Notes: generated by a model not told the origin, from the letters alone. A stretch of 64,000 bases of DNA from Clostridium sp. D43t1_170807_H7 (GCF_015555905.1 NZ_JADNLK010000004.1:114784-178783), one strand, 5' to 3'; positions 35,954 to 46,912 are shown, numbered from the stretch's first letter. Program-made: numbers and translations.

Positions 35954-38900
35954 TTATTTGAATAAATCTAAAATCTCTTCATTTGTTAATTTAGAAATAT
36001 TATTTATATTTAAACTGTCATCACTCATAACACTATTTATTATTTCTCGTTTATCTTCTTGTAGCTGAATAATCTTTTCTTCAATTGTATCTTTAGCAAT
36101 AAGTTTAATTACTTCAACTATATTTTTTTGACCTATCCTATGTGCTCTATCTGTTGCTTGGTCCTCTATTGCAGGATTCCACCATGGATCCATATGCATA
36201 ACAAACTTTGCTGATGTTAAGTTAAGTCCTGTTCCTCCTGCTTTTAAGGAAATTAAGAAAATCTCTGGTTCTTTACTTTCATTGAACTCTGATACAAGCT
36301 TTATTCTTTCCTTAGCACTAGTAGATCCATCTAAGTATTTATTTCTTATTTCTCTTATATTTAATTCCTCTTCTATCTTTTTTAATACTGAAGTAAATTG
36401 AGAAAATACTAACATTTTATTATTCTCTTCTATAACTTCTTTTATTATCTCAAGGGCAACATTTAACTTTCCACTATCACCAGTATAATCTTTATTAACC
36501 AAAATAGGATCTTGACATATCTGTCTTAATCTTGTTAAGTAAGAGAAAATTGTTATATTATCATCTTCTGCAGTTTTTAACTTTAGCTTAACTTCTTTCA
36601 TATAATTTTTATAAGCCAACTTTTGTCCACTAGTCATTGGAACATAATACTTTTTCTCAATCTTTTCAGGTAATTCAGTTATAACATCTCTTTTTAATCT
36701 TCTTAATATAAATGGATTTATTAAAGACTTTAATTCCTCAACTTCTTTTTCACTTTTATTAACAAACTTCTTCTTAAATTTCTTTTCATCAAATAGATAT
36801 CCCGGCATTATAAAATCAAAAATTGACCATAGCTCAATTAATGAGTTTTCTATAGGAGTACCTGTTAATGCAAATTTTACTTTTGCATTTATTTCTTTAA
36901 TTATCTTAGTATTTTGTGCTTTTGGATTTTTAATATTTTGTGCCTCATCTATAATACAATAATCAAAAATTTCATCTTTATAAAATTCTATATCGTTTTT
37001 AATTGTTCCATAAGTAGTTAAAAGAACATCGTACTCTTCTTTATTATCTAATATTTTGTTTCTAACACTCTTACTTCCATGAATAACTCCAACATTTAAG
37101 CTTGGTGCAAACTTTTCAAACTCTTCTTTCCAATTATATATAAGAGAAGTTGGTGTAACTACTAGTGACCTCTTATTTTTCTTATATAATAGAAATGCAA
37201 TTACTTGAATAGTTTTTCCAAGTCCCATTTCATCTGCTAAAATCCCACCAAAATTCATTTCACTTAAAGATAATAAATAATTTACACCAGTAACTTGATA
37301 ATTTCTTAATGTTCCATTTAACTCCTTTATTCCATGAACTTCTTCTATAACCCTATTTTCTAATCTTTTAGAAACTAATTTTAAAACTTCTGATCCTCTT
37401 ATAAAGCTTAGATTATAACTTTCTATATTATCTTCTATAAATATAGCTTTACTCTTATCTATCTCTATTTCACCATCATATACTTCTTGATTATATATTA
37501 AATTATCAATAATATTAAAGAAATTAGCCATTCCTAAATCTCTTAAATTTAATAATCGCCCTTTTTTAGTCTTATAAAAATCTCTATCATCTTCTAAAGC
37601 TTGCAATACATTTATATACTCACTATATTCTAATCCATCTATATTATACTTAAATCTTAGCTCCTCATCTTGCCCCTCAAATATAGCATGTATATCATTA
37701 CTACCCACAAGATTAACTTCATTAAAACTCTTAGCAAATTCTAAAGTAGAAAATTCTTCAAAAAACTTTAATCCACTAGTTAAAAATTCATAACGCTCTT
37801 CATCATTTCCAATGAATAAAAACTCATTTGCCTTTTTTATAAATCTATATCTTTCTAACTTCATTGATATTTCTTCCTCAAAATTATTATCTCTTAGAAA
37901 GTAATTTATATTTTTATCTAGTATATTTATTGTTTTTCCAAAATAATTGACAGTAGCTTTGCATTTAATATTATTATTTTCATTTTTAAAGTAGAATTTA
38001 ACTTTATAATAATTTCTACAAATATTTTTAACTCCCTCACCTAACTTTATATCTTTACTAATATTACTCAATAAATTAAATAATTTATTAATAGAAGCTT
38101 CATCTTTAGAGTATTCTACTTTTCCATTACTTTTTAATTTATAATAAAATAATTTATAGCTATTTATTTGTTTATTACTTGGCAAATAAATTTTTCTATC
38201 ACTTAAAAACACAGTAAATTTATCATTTAGAGGAATAGGTAACTTCTTCTTTGTAGTCAAAATTATTTTATCAAGCTCTATTTTTACTGTGAAAGACAAA
38301 GGCATATCCTCTTTTATAATATAGCTTTCATAATTAATATAATCATAATTTAACTTAACTTTTCTGTTGTCACTTACTAACTTTAGAATTTCTTCTATAT
38401 ACTCTTCATTAATTCTTAAAATCTTACCTTCTACAATCTTAAAGGAGTCTCCCCTATTTAAATTTAAAACTATATAATTTAGAATTTTTTCATCCTCTTC
38501 CTTAAACTTCATAGAAGAACTATTATATAAGAATTCTCCGTTAATTCTAAGCTGTCCTTTTACCTCTTTACACTTTAAAAACTCACTAATTTTAGGAATT
38601 AAATATGTAGTATTTTCTCCTATTCTAATTTGTATATCAAATGTCTTATTTTCATTTCTTTTAATATCTAAATCTAAATTTAGTACCTTCTTTTCAACAC
38701 TTACTTTAGCACCCTTTCTTTCTTTACTCTTACTTAAAGCTGGATTTTCCTTATTTATTTTCTTTATTTTATTTTTTGCTACAATATAGAAATAAAATAT
38801 AGTTGCAATTATATGCTTACAAATATAATTAGTCTTATGTTTTGAAAATTCTTCATATGTATTACATGTACATGTTGCACCTATTACTCTTTCACTTTTT

Positions 38901-39097
38901 AAATTATACTTAATATGACAACTATATTCCTTACTGTTATCTTCTTCTGTGACTCTTGAATATATATGATAAATATCATTAATCTTTTTACTACTTAAAT
39001 TTGATACTAATCTATTTTTATAAATCTCTTTACCATCTTTTATACTAATATTAGATCCTAAGGCTAATACATTATCTAATAACTTCTTTAAATCCAC
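35954..39097 (-). CDS. SNF2-family helicase with SWIM zinc finger
   Basis: 1047 residues. Near residues 75-105 is a SWIM zinc finger (CTCNTYEEF...CKHIIATIFYF). The middle is the bacterial SNF2-associated region. The C-terminal 480 residues form the motor: GGILADEMGLGKTIQ (Walker A), DEAQNIKNP (DEAH-type box), LTGTPIENSL, and motifs V-VI GGTGLNL and DQATDRAHRIGQK. It moves along double-stranded DNA by ATP hydrolysis. The cellular role of these clostridial SWIM-SNF2 proteins is not established; a role in transcription or DNA repair is a guess. It is not next to any recognisable restriction or defence gene. Confidence 0.92.
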   Translation of the reverse strand: MDLKKLLDNVLALGSNISIKDGKEIYKNRLVSNLSSKKINDIYHIYSRVTEEDNSKEYSCHIKYNLKSERVIGATCTCNTYEEFSKHKTNYICKHIIATIFYFYIVAKNKIKKINKENPALSKSKERKGAKVSVEKKVLNLDLDIKRNENKTFDIQIRIGENTTYLIPKISEFLKCKEVKGQLRINGEFLYNSSSMKFKEEDEKILNYIVLNLNRGDSFKIVEGKILRINEEYIEEILKLVSDNRKVKLNYDYINYESYIIKEDMPLSFTVKIELDKIILTTKKKLPIPLNDKFTVFLSDRKIYLPSNKQINSYKLFYYKLKSNGKVEYSKDEASINKLFNLLSNISKDIKLGEGVKNICRNYYKVKFYFKNENNNIKCKATVNYFGKTINILDKNINYFLRDNNFEEEISMKLERYRFIKKANEFLFIGNDEERYEFLTSGLKFFEEFSTLEFAKSFNEVNLVGSNDIHAIFEGQDEELRFKYNIDGLEYSEYINVLQALEDDRDFYKTKKGRLLNLRDLGMANFFNIIDNLIYNQEVYDGEIEIDKSKAIFIEDNIESYNLSFIRGSEVLKLVSKRLENRVIEEVHGIKELNGTLRNYQVTGVNYLLSLSEMNFGGILADEMGLGKTIQVIAFLLYKKNKRSLVVTPTSLIYNWKEEFEKFAPSLNVGVIHGSKSVRNKILDNKEEYDVLLTTYGTIKNDIEFYKDEIFDYCIIDEAQNIKNPKAQNTKIIKEINAKVKFALTGTPIENSLIELWSIFDFIMPGYLFDEKKFKKKFVNKSEKEVEELKSLINPFILRRLKRDVITELPEKIEKKYYVPMTSGQKLAYKNYMKEVKLKLKTAEDDNITIFSYLTRLRQICQDPILVNKDYTGDSGKLNVALEIIKEVIEENNKMLVFSQFTSVLKKIEEELNIREIRNKYLDGSTSAKERIKLVSEFNESKEPEIFLISLKAGGTGLNLTSAKFVMHMDPWWNPAIEDQATDRAHRIGQKNIVEVIKLIAKDTIEEKIIQLQEDKREIINSVMSDDSLNINNISKLTNEEILDLFK

Positions 39098-39206
39098 CTT
39101 TTCACCTCATTATCATATAATTAATTAAATCATTATATCATAAGTTGTTACCTACGTTAATAGCTATAAACTTATCTTAATACTTAAATATTTTATTATA
39201 AAAAAA

Positions 39207-39249
39207 TATAAAGTAGTTCATAAATATTTTGTTATGAAACTACTTTATA
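39207..39249. terminator. Hairpin between GH31 and SNF2 genes
   Basis: Arms 39207-39223 and 39232-39249 pair with one bulged base, loop of 8, with A and T runs. It lies about 70 bases after the GH31 stop on the minus strand and works as its terminator. Confidence 0.75.
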
Positions 39250-39319
39250 TTTGAATTTAAGGTGGAAATTTATAAAATTACATCTCTTATTTTGAGATTG
39301 TAAAATTAACATTATTATT

Positions 39320-41656
39320 TTATAGTTCTACTATAAATTGATTTTCTTTAACTTCAATTTCTTTATTATTGAAGAATACTTTCTTAGTATGCTCTAAATT
39401 ATTAAGAATTATTTTTATTTTATTATAATTTTTAGAATATCCTATATTTTCTTTTAATTCTATTCTTAATTTCTCTGACAATTTACAGTTAATAATATAT
39501 TTATTTAACTTTCCATTTTTATAATCAAAACTTTCACCATCATCTAATATATGAGTATAAGTTGATTCTCCATTTTCTTTACCTAAATATATATTTAATG
39601 TTAATATATCATCATTATTTTCTCCAATATAGCTTTGTTCTTTTCCTACGGGAATTATAGATAATGATTTTACGAATATAGGACAAATATCTAATGGAGC
39701 TTCTTTAATTATATATTGGCCACCCTTATACTCTTCTCCAGTCCAATAATCAATCCAATTATCACCTTCTGGCAAGTAAACTAATTTATGTCTAGATCCT
39801 TGTTCTACAACTGGAGATACTAAAATATTATCACCAAAATTAAATTCATCATTTATTTCATATGTTTTTCTATCATTTTGATAGTTAAACAATAATGGTC
39901 TAATTATTGGTTCTCCAGTCTCCTCACATTTATACATCATATCATATAAATATGGAATTAACTTATATCTTAATTTAATATATTTTCTATTTATATCTTC
40001 TGTAGTTTTATCAAAAGCCCATGGTTCTTGTTCTCTACTTCCAATAGTTGAATGGTTTCTAAATAATGGTGTAAATGCCCCAACTTGAACCCATCTACTT
40101 AAAAGTTCTGGTGTACAATCATGTCCAAACCCTCCAACATCAGTACCACAAAAAGCCATACCACTAAGTCCAAGATTCATTAACATAGGTAATGACATTC
40201 TTAAATGCTCCCAGGTACTTTGATTGTCTCCAGTCCACACTGTAGCATATTTTTGAGTTCCTGCATAGCATGCTCTAGTTACTACAAAAGGTCTTTTATT
40301 GGTAGCCCTTTTAATACCTTCATAGGTAGCCTTGTCCATCATATGTCCATAAACATTATGAATTTCTTTATGAGTAACTAAAGTTCCATCATTATTAAAA
40401 ACTACATCATCTGGAAGTGGTCCATTGAAACTAGCTGGTTCATTCATATCATTCCATATTCCTGAAACACCTAAATCCATCATTATTTTCTGATTTCCAG
40501 CCCACCATTCCCTTGTATTAGAATTCATAAAATCTGGAAAAACAGAATCCCCTGGCCAAACAGAATTCTTATAAACTATTCCATCTTTGTCTGTTGCAAA
40601 GTAACCTTCTTTTAATCCTTCATCATATATTCTATATCCTTTATCTACCTTAACTCCTGGATCTATAATAGTAACTACCTTAAATCCCATTTCTTTAAGC
40701 TGCTGCAAAAACTCTTTAGGATTTTCAAACTTTTTATTATCCCATGTAAAAACTCTAAAACCATCCATATAATCTATATCTAAATAAATAGTATCACATG
40801 GAATATCCTTTTCCCTAAAACACTTAGCAATCTCCATAGCTCTTTCCTGTGGTGCATAAGACCATCTACATTGTTGATATCCAAGTGTCCATAATTGAGG
40901 CAATGGTGTTTTTCCAGTTAGATTAGTATATTTATTAACTACTTCCTTTATTGTAGGCCCATACATAAAGTAATAATCTAAATTACCATCTACAGCTCCA
41001 AAATAGTAATAATTAGAATTCTCTTTTCCCATATCAAAATGACTTTCAAAATGATTATCAAAGAAAATACCGCAGGCCTCTCCACCTTTTAATGTTATTA
41101 AAAAAGGTATTGATTTATATAATTGTGCATATGTTTCTCCATGTGGCGTTGGATCATCAGTATTCCAATTTCTATAATGATAACCTTTCTTATTTAAGGA
41201 ACCTGTTCTTTCTCCAAGTCCATAGAAATACATATCATTTTCCATAGCTTTAGATACATAAATCTTATATTCTTCATGCCCCTCTAACTTATGACCTTCT
41301 TCTGCTGCTAAGGTAGAATTAGCCCCTAATCTTCTAAATGGATCTCTTTTCCCTCTATAATCCCTACATAAAATTTCACCTTTTGAATTATATATATCAA
41401 CTTTAAAATCATCATAAATATTAATACTTAAAACATTTGTCTTTATATTTAAAACTTCATCATCATATTTAACTTCAAATTTAACTTTGTTATTTAATAC
41501 CTTTTCAACTGCCTTAGAATTTCTTTCTTCTCTATGTAATGGTACAAAGAAATTAACAACGCTTTCATTTATTAAAGTTATAGTACTTTGAATTTTTTCA
41601 TAATTCACCAAAACCTTATCTTCATTAACCTCATAATTTAATATTTTTCCAAACAT
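39320..41656 (-). CDS. Glycoside hydrolase family 31 (alpha-glucosidase-like)
   Basis: 778 residues, cytoplasmic (no signal peptide). The N-terminal beta-sandwich (about 1-225), the catalytic barrel with nucleophile Asp in GIWNDMNEPA, acid/base Asp in WTGDNQSTWEHLRMS, and C-terminal sandwich are complete. The family cleaves terminal alpha-linked glucose or xylose; alpha-glucosidase is most likely because of YLDIDYMDGFRVFTWD and RNHSTIGSREQEPW. It is divergent from an AraC regulator, its probable controller. No sugar transporter lies beside it. Confidence 0.93.
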   Translation of the reverse strand: MFGKILNYEVNEDKVLVNYEKIQSTITLINESVVNFFVPLHREERNSKAVEKVLNNKVKFEVKYDDEVLNIKTNVLSINIYDDFKVDIYNSKGEILCRDYRGKRDPFRRLGANSTLAAEEGHKLEGHEEYKIYVSKAMENDMYFYGLGERTGSLNKKGYHYRNWNTDDPTPHGETYAQLYKSIPFLITLKGGEACGIFFDNHFESHFDMGKENSNYYYFGAVDGNLDYYFMYGPTIKEVVNKYTNLTGKTPLPQLWTLGYQQCRWSYAPQERAMEIAKCFREKDIPCDTIYLDIDYMDGFRVFTWDNKKFENPKEFLQQLKEMGFKVVTIIDPGVKVDKGYRIYDEGLKEGYFATDKDGIVYKNSVWPGDSVFPDFMNSNTREWWAGNQKIMMDLGVSGIWNDMNEPASFNGPLPDDVVFNNDGTLVTHKEIHNVYGHMMDKATYEGIKRATNKRPFVVTRACYAGTQKYATVWTGDNQSTWEHLRMSLPMLMNLGLSGMAFCGTDVGGFGHDCTPELLSRWVQVGAFTPLFRNHSTIGSREQEPWAFDKTTEDINRKYIKLRYKLIPYLYDMMYKCEETGEPIIRPLLFNYQNDRKTYEINDEFNFGDNILVSPVVEQGSRHKLVYLPEGDNWIDYWTGEEYKGGQYIIKEAPLDICPIFVKSLSIIPVGKEQSYIGENNDDILTLNIYLGKENGESTYTHILDDGESFDYKNGKLNKYIINCKLSEKLRIELKENIGYSKNYNKIKIILNNLEHTKKVFFNNKEIEVKENQFIVEL

Positions 41657-41729
41657 AACCTCTTCCCCTTACCCATAACAAAACATTTTATTTAAAAAAT
41701 GTAATTATAATGTTATTATATTATTTGTA

Positions 41730-41744
41730 CAAGTATAATACTTG
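41730..41744. promoter_or_regulatory. 15-bp palindrome between GH31 and AraC genes
   Basis: CAAGTAT-A-ATACTTG is a perfect palindrome in the short divergent control region, about 48 bases before the AraC start and 74 bases before GH31. A binding site for the AraC protein or another regulator is inferred from position alone. Confidence 0.4.
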
Positions 41745-41792
41745 CAGTATACTAACAATTTATAAGACAATACTGCTATACTAGGAGATTTC

Positions 41793-42692
41793 ATGAATAA
41801 TTTAGATTTTACAAACTTAAAAGAAAATACTACACATGGTGACTTTATATTACCATTTTCAATTTATAAAGGAACACTCAGTCCAAGCTTTCCTTCTATA
41901 GCAGCTCATTGGCATGAAGAAATTGAAGTTATTATAGTTTTAGACGGAAGCTGTGATTACAGAATAAATTTAGATTCGTTTGTTATAAATAAAGGTGATA
42001 TTTTAATTATTGATTCTCAAAGTTTACACTCTTTAACATATATTCCAAGTAAAAATATGACTTGGGCTTCTTTTGTTTTTAATATAAACATGTTAAAAAG
42101 CTCCAATACCGATGGTGCATTGTTAAAATATATTGCTCCTCTATTAAATCATGAACATCAATTACCTATTATCCTTAAGGATAATATAGATTGTTATTCT
42201 AAAATATTTGATGTTATAGAAGATATAATATATTGCTATTATGAAAAAGATATTGCTTATGAACTTGAATTAAAATCTTTACTATTTAAGTTTTTTTCAT
42301 TGCTTTATAAAAATGATTTAATTAAAAAACATCAAAGCAAAAATAACCTTACAATTAATACTACCGATAAAATTAAATTAGTTTTAAATTATATAAATGA
42401 TCATTATTCTGAAGATATTTCAATAAATACTTTAGCTGAGCTTTGCGAATATAGTGAATATCATTTTATGCGTTTTTTTAAAAAGCATATTGGTTTAACT
42501 TGTGTTCAATATATTAACAATTTAAGACTAGAAAAATCATCTATTTTATTAACCTCTACTAATAATGCTATAATGGATGTTTCCTTAGAAGTAGGATTTG
42601 ATAATCTGTCATATTTTAATAAATTATTTAAAAGAAAATATAATTTAACTCCAAAGGAATTTAGGACAATAAATTCAACTATTTTTAAATAA
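41793..42692 (+). CDS. AraC-family transcriptional regulator
   Basis: 299 residues. The N-terminal cupin-type sensor domain (about 20-110) includes AHWHEEIEVIIVLDGSCDYRIN. The C-terminal 100 residues contain two HTH motifs (SINTLAELCEYSEYHFMRFFKKHIG and IMDVSLEVGFDNLSYFNKLFKRKYNLTPKEFR), the AraC signature. It is divergent from the GH31 gene, so likely activates it in response to an alpha-glucoside. AGGAG precedes ATG 41793. Confidence 0.9.
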   Translation: MNNLDFTNLKENTTHGDFILPFSIYKGTLSPSFPSIAAHWHEEIEVIIVLDGSCDYRINLDSFVINKGDILIIDSQSLHSLTYIPSKNMTWASFVFNINMLKSSNTDGALLKYIAPLLNHEHQLPIILKDNIDCYSKIFDVIEDIIYCYYEKDIAYELELKSLLFKFFSLLYKNDLIKKHQSKNNLTINTTDKIKLVLNYINDHYSEDISINTLAELCEYSEYHFMRFFKKHIGLTCVQYINNLRLEKSSILLTSTNNAIMDVSLEVGFDNLSYFNKLFKRKYNLTPKEFRTINSTIFK

Positions 42693-42700
42693 TAATATAA

Positions 42701-42735
42701 AAAAAGTAACAGTTATAATTTTACTGTTACTTTTT
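42701..42735. terminator. Bidirectional terminator after AraC and ABC genes
   Basis: A perfect 13-bp stem (42701-42713 with 42723-42735), A run before and TTTTTTT after. It lies between the convergent AraC and FtsX-type permease genes. Confidence 0.85.
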
Positions 42736-42750
42736 TTAATAATATTTTTG

Positions 42751-45700
42751 TTAATCTACTGATTTTAAAGATTCAACCATTTCAACTTTCTTTAACTTAT
42801 AATACATAGCCCAGTTTACTAACAATGAGAAAACAATTGTTAAAATAGCTGCCATAATAAAACTCTTAACATCTATAGTTCTACCAAACATAACATAATC
42901 CATTTCAACTGTTACCATTATAAACTTATGGAAAACTGTACCTAATAACAATCCTCCTATTACTCCAATAACAGTTAATAATATATTTTCTCTGAATATA
43001 TATGCTGAAACTTCTTTATCATAGAATCCTAAAACTTTAATTGTAGCTATTTCTCTTATACGCTCAGAAATATTAACATTAGTTAGGTTATATAATACTA
43101 TAAATGATAATGCACCTGCACAAAATATCATAACTAACACTACTAAATCTAAGGATTTAATTGTATCATCAAAATTATCTTTTATACTACTATTACTTAC
43201 TACTCCAGCAACTCCATTTATATTTATTAAATTATTAGATGTCTCATTTATAGAATCTTCATTATTTACTTTAACAAATATGCTGTTTTCTTCTGGAACT
43301 TTATTAAATATCTCTTTGTAATAATCAGCATCAATATAAACATAGTGATTGATATAATGTTCTACTATTGCTCCAACTTTAGCTTGTGCTCTATTATCAT
43401 TATTATTTATAAGCTCTATTTCATCTCCAACTTTAACATCTAATAATTTAGCTAGTTTTTCACTTATTACTACTCCATCCTTAGGTAAAATAATTGTTTC
43501 CTTACTCTTTCTATCTTGTAAATGTTCAAACTCATCAAACTTTTCATCTTCATCAGTAACTATAATATTAACACCTTTACTCATTTCATTTGATAAGGCT
43601 TCTCCACTTTCACTTCTTACAAAAATAAAATCATTTACCTCTGAATCTTGCTTTAAATACTCTTCTAAATTATTCTTTTCATCAGTATTTATAGTTTCAT
43701 TTAAATTTACTGAAATATCATATTGTGTTAAATCTCCATATTGTTTGCTTACAACAGTTTTTATAGAGTCTTTAATACCAAAACCAGCAACTAATAATGC
43801 TGTACTTCCAGCAATTCCAATTACAGTCATTAAAAATCTCTTCTTATATCTAAAAATATTTCTTACTGTTACTTTACCAATAAAATTAAGTCTATTCCAA
43901 ATGAAAGGAATTCTTTCTAATAAAATTCTTTTACCTTCTTTTGGTGCCTTAGGTCTCATTAACATTGATGGAACTTCAATAAGTTCAATTCTACATGCTG
44001 CATATGTTGCTAATGTAGTTACTCCTATAGCTACAGCAAAAACCATTATAGCTAAAGGTATATGTACCACAGAAGTCATTTTCGGTAATATATATAATAT
44101 TTTATATGCATCAAAAATTACTAATGGTAAAACAGTAAATCCTAAACTAATTCCTACTATACATCCAATTAAACTTGCAAATAATGCATAAACAATAAAT
44201 TTTTTTGCAATACTTCCTTTATCGTATCCTAAAGCTTTTAATGTTCCTATATTTACTCTTTGCTCATCTACCATTCTAGTCATTGTTGTTAAACACACTA
44301 ATGCTGCTACTACAAAGAAAAATACTGGAAAGACATTTGATAATTTATCAATACTATTTGCACTATTCTCATAGTCTACATAAGAATAATGTGACTTTCT
44401 ATCTAAAACATAAAGATCTGGTTCTTCTATTTCTGCTATTTTCTCTTCTGCTTCTTCTAATTCTTCTTTTGCTTTAGAAAGCTCCTCTTCTGCTTTTTTC
44501 TTATTTTCCTCTAGTTCTTTTTCTCCCTCAGCCAGCTTTACTTTTCCATTCTCTATTTCGGCTTTTGCATTTTCTATTTGAGCATATCCTTGATTTTTAG
44601 CTTCTTCTAAATCAGTCTTTGATTTATTTATTTTATTTCTGCCTTCTTCTATTTGTACCTTAGCTAAGTTCAAATTATTCTCTTGTGCTAATAATTCATC
44701 TTTTTTGCTTTGAAGCTCTGATTTTGCTACATTAATTTTATCATTAGCTTCTTTTATTATTACATCTAATGAATTTATCTGAACCTCAATAGAAGATTTT
44801 TCTTCCTCACTTAAGCTCTCATCTTTTAACATATCTTCTAGCGAAGACTTTTGACTTAATAAACCTTCTAAATAAACTTCTGAATCATTAATAGAGTTTT
44901 CAGCTTTAATAAATTCCTGCTCTATACTTTCCTTTACCTCATAAAATTTACTTATACCATCATCAAGTTGTGATTCCTTTTCATTTAATTCTTGCTCTGC
45001 TTTTTCTATCTCTTCTTGTCCAAGCTGCAATGAATTTTCTAACTCATTCTTCTTACTATTAAGCTCATCTTCCCCTTCAGCCAATGTCTTTCTTGAATTG
45101 TCTATTTCATTCTGAGCTTTTTCTAATTGTTCTTCAACTTCTCTCTTTTTAGTTTCATATTCATCTTTACCTTTATTTAATTCTTCATTAGCTTCATTTA
45201 TTACTTCATCATACCTTCTATCTATCATTACATTTGAAATGTTTTCTATAGATTCTTTAGCCTTATCTGTTACATCAAAATATTTTTCATCATATGAATC
45301 TAAAACTTTAGCATCCCTAACGGTAACATAAATGTCGGTATATACTTCACTTTTAAAATCAGATTCATTTACAAACATATATGTTTTTACGCTACCATTT
45401 CCAATATTACTACTTCCTATTTGATCACTTAAATAATAAGGAGTTTCTACTATACCTACAACTTCATATTCATTAGTGGCAAGACTATCTTTAATATCAC
45501 TATCATCACCAGATTTTAACTTAAGCTTATCTCCTATTTTTAAATTTAAACTACTAAAATTTTCTTTAGCAATAACACATTCTCCTTCTTTAGTAGGTAA
45601 ATGTCCTTCAATTAAATTTAATCTATTTATATAATTTTCATTATCATCATTTAAATTATCATTAGGTAAACTATGAACTCTAATTACAAATTCATCTGAA

Positions 45701-46002
45701 TCTACTTTAGATATAACATCTAAAGTTTTTGATGGTTCAACACCTAAAACACCATCTATATTTTTTATATCTTTTACATCTTCATTAGTTAATCCTAAAG
45801 TTGATACTACTCTCAAATCCATTAAATTATAATCATCATAATACTTATCTGCTGTAGCTTTCATATTTACAGGTGCAATTTTTACTCCTGCAAACAGCAT
45901 TACACCTAAAGCAATAATTGATGCAATTGAAATAAACCTTCCTTTAGACTTCTTTATGTCCCTAAATATATCTTTCCATAATGCATTTTTCATAATTACC
46001 AT
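42751..46002 (-). CDS. FtsX-like ABC transporter permease with long coiled coil
   Basis: 1083 residues. Membrane segment near residue 25-45, then an extracytoplasmic MacB-type region. Residues of about 255-530 are a long Lys/Glu-rich coiled coil (EEQLEKAQNEIDNSRK, KAEIENGKVKLAEGEKELEEN). Then two FtsX permease domains with three segments each (about 560-690 and 950-1075). The layout fits lipid- or peptide-export or envelope-remodelling ABC systems of clostridia. The substrate is unknown. It overlaps the ATPase gene by 7 bases (start inside GAATGGTAA), so they are coupled. The exact start is ambiguous: ATG 46002 or ATG 45993. Confidence 0.88.
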   Translation of the reverse strand: MVIMKNALWKDIFRDIKKSKGRFISIASIIALGVMLFAGVKIAPVNMKATADKYYDDYNLMDLRVVSTLGLTNEDVKDIKNIDGVLGVEPSKTLDVISKVDSDEFVIRVHSLPNDNLNDDNENYINRLNLIEGHLPTKEGECVIAKENFSSLNLKIGDKLKLKSGDDSDIKDSLATNEYEVVGIVETPYYLSDQIGSSNIGNGSVKTYMFVNESDFKSEVYTDIYVTVRDAKVLDSYDEKYFDVTDKAKESIENISNVMIDRRYDEVINEANEELNKGKDEYETKKREVEEQLEKAQNEIDNSRKTLAEGEDELNSKKNELENSLQLGQEEIEKAEQELNEKESQLDDGISKFYEVKESIEQEFIKAENSINDSEVYLEGLLSQKSSLEDMLKDESLSEEEKSSIEVQINSLDVIIKEANDKINVAKSELQSKKDELLAQENNLNLAKVQIEEGRNKINKSKTDLEEAKNQGYAQIENAKAEIENGKVKLAEGEKELEENKKKAEEELSKAKEELEEAEEKIAEIEEPDLYVLDRKSHYSYVDYENSANSIDKLSNVFPVFFFVVAALVCLTTMTRMVDEQRVNIGTLKALGYDKGSIAKKFIVYALFASLIGCIVGISLGFTVLPLVIFDAYKILYILPKMTSVVHIPLAIMVFAVAIGVTTLATYAACRIELIEVPSMLMRPKAPKEGKRILLERIPFIWNRLNFIGKVTVRNIFRYKKRFLMTVIGIAGSTALLVAGFGIKDSIKTVVSKQYGDLTQYDISVNLNETINTDEKNNLEEYLKQDSEVNDFIFVRSESGEALSNEMSKGVNIIVTDEDEKFDEFEHLQDRKSKETIILPKDGVVISEKLAKLLDVKVGDEIELINNNDNRAQAKVGAIVEHYINHYVYIDADYYKEIFNKVPEENSIFVKVNNEDSINETSNNLININGVAGVVSNSSIKDNFDDTIKSLDLVVLVMIFCAGALSFIVLYNLTNVNISERIREIATIKVLGFYDKEVSAYIFRENILLTVIGVIGGLLLGTVFHKFIMVTVEMDYVMFGRTIDVKSFIMAAILTIVFSLLVNWAMYYKLKKVEMVESLKSVD

Positions 46003-46700
46003 TCAATCCTTTCCACAGGAACTGGATTTTCATTTATAGTAATTTTTTGAATTCTACCATTCTTAACCTCTATAACCTTATCTCCCATAGGAGTTAAAGC
46101 CAAGTTATGGGTAATTATTATTACTGTAACTCCTTCTTTTCTACAAGTATCTTGAAGTAATTTTAATATGGCTTTACCAGTATTATAATCCAGTGCACCA
46201 GTAGGTTCATCACAAAGTAATAATTTAGGATTCTTCGCTATTGCTCTTGCTATAGCCACTCTTTGCTGCTCTCCACCTGATAACTGAGCTGGAAAATTAT
46301 TTTTTCTATCTCTTAATCCAACTGAATCTAAAACCTTATCAATATTTAATGGATTTTTTGAAATTTGAGTAGCTAATTCAACATTTTCTCTTGCAGTAAG
46401 ATTTTGAACTAAATTATAAAATTGAAATACAAATCCAATATCATATCTTCTATATGTTATTAAATCTTTTTGAGAATATTTGCTGATCTCATTATTATCA
46501 ACTATAACTTTACCTGATGATACTGTATCCATACCACCTAAAATATTTAAAATAGTACTTTTTCCAGCACCACTAGCCCCTGCAATTATAACGAATTCTC
46601 CCTTATTTACCGAAAAATCAACTCCACCTAAAGCATCAATTTCTACTTCTCCCATCTTATATTTTTTCTTTACATCTCTAAACTCTATATAATTTCCCAA
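45996..46700 (-). CDS. ABC transporter ATP-binding protein (LolD/MacB type)
   Basis: 234 residues. Walker A is [10 protein letters not shown], the signature is [14 protein letters not shown], Walker B is [12 protein letters not shown], and the H-loop is IIITHN. The [12 protein letters not shown] motif is typical of the LolD/MacB/FtsE-type ATPases that pair with FtsX-like permeases. It energises the adjacent permease. No nearby two-component system is seen, unlike many bacitracin-type pairs. Confidence 0.93.
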   Translation of the reverse strand: MGNYIEFRDVKKKYKMGEVEIDALGGVDFSVNKGEFVIIAGASGAGKSTILNILGGMDTVSSGKVIVDNNEISKYSQKDLITYRRYDIGFVFQFYNLVQNLTARENVELATQISKNPLNIDKVLDSVGLRDRKNNFPAQLSGGEQQRVAIARAIAKNPKLLLCDEPTGALDYNTGKAILKLLQDTCRKEGVTVIIITHNLALTPMGDKVIEVKNGRIQKITINENPVPVERIEW

Positions 46701-46912
46701 CTCTGTTTCTCCTCCATTGTTACCGCTTATATGTCATCAGTATACACCACTTAATTTATCCCTACAACAAATATAATATTTTTTCAAATTTTGTTCATAT
46801 ATTCTTTTAAATTTATATACCTATTTAATATTCCTATCATTTTTTGTCTAAGGAACGAACTTTTTAGGTTTGAATATAATATTTAGTATAATAAATATAT
46901 AAGGAGCGGCAT

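Noticed and set aside
35954..39097. SNF2 helicase as part of a phage-defence system
   Set aside because: No methyltransferase, nuclease or other defence gene is adjacent; its neighbours are a peptidase and a glycosidase.
44283..44477. Plus-strand Leu-rich 64-aa frame
   Set aside because: It is the antisense of the Glu/Lys-rich coiled coil in the FtsX-type permease and has no ribosome binding site.
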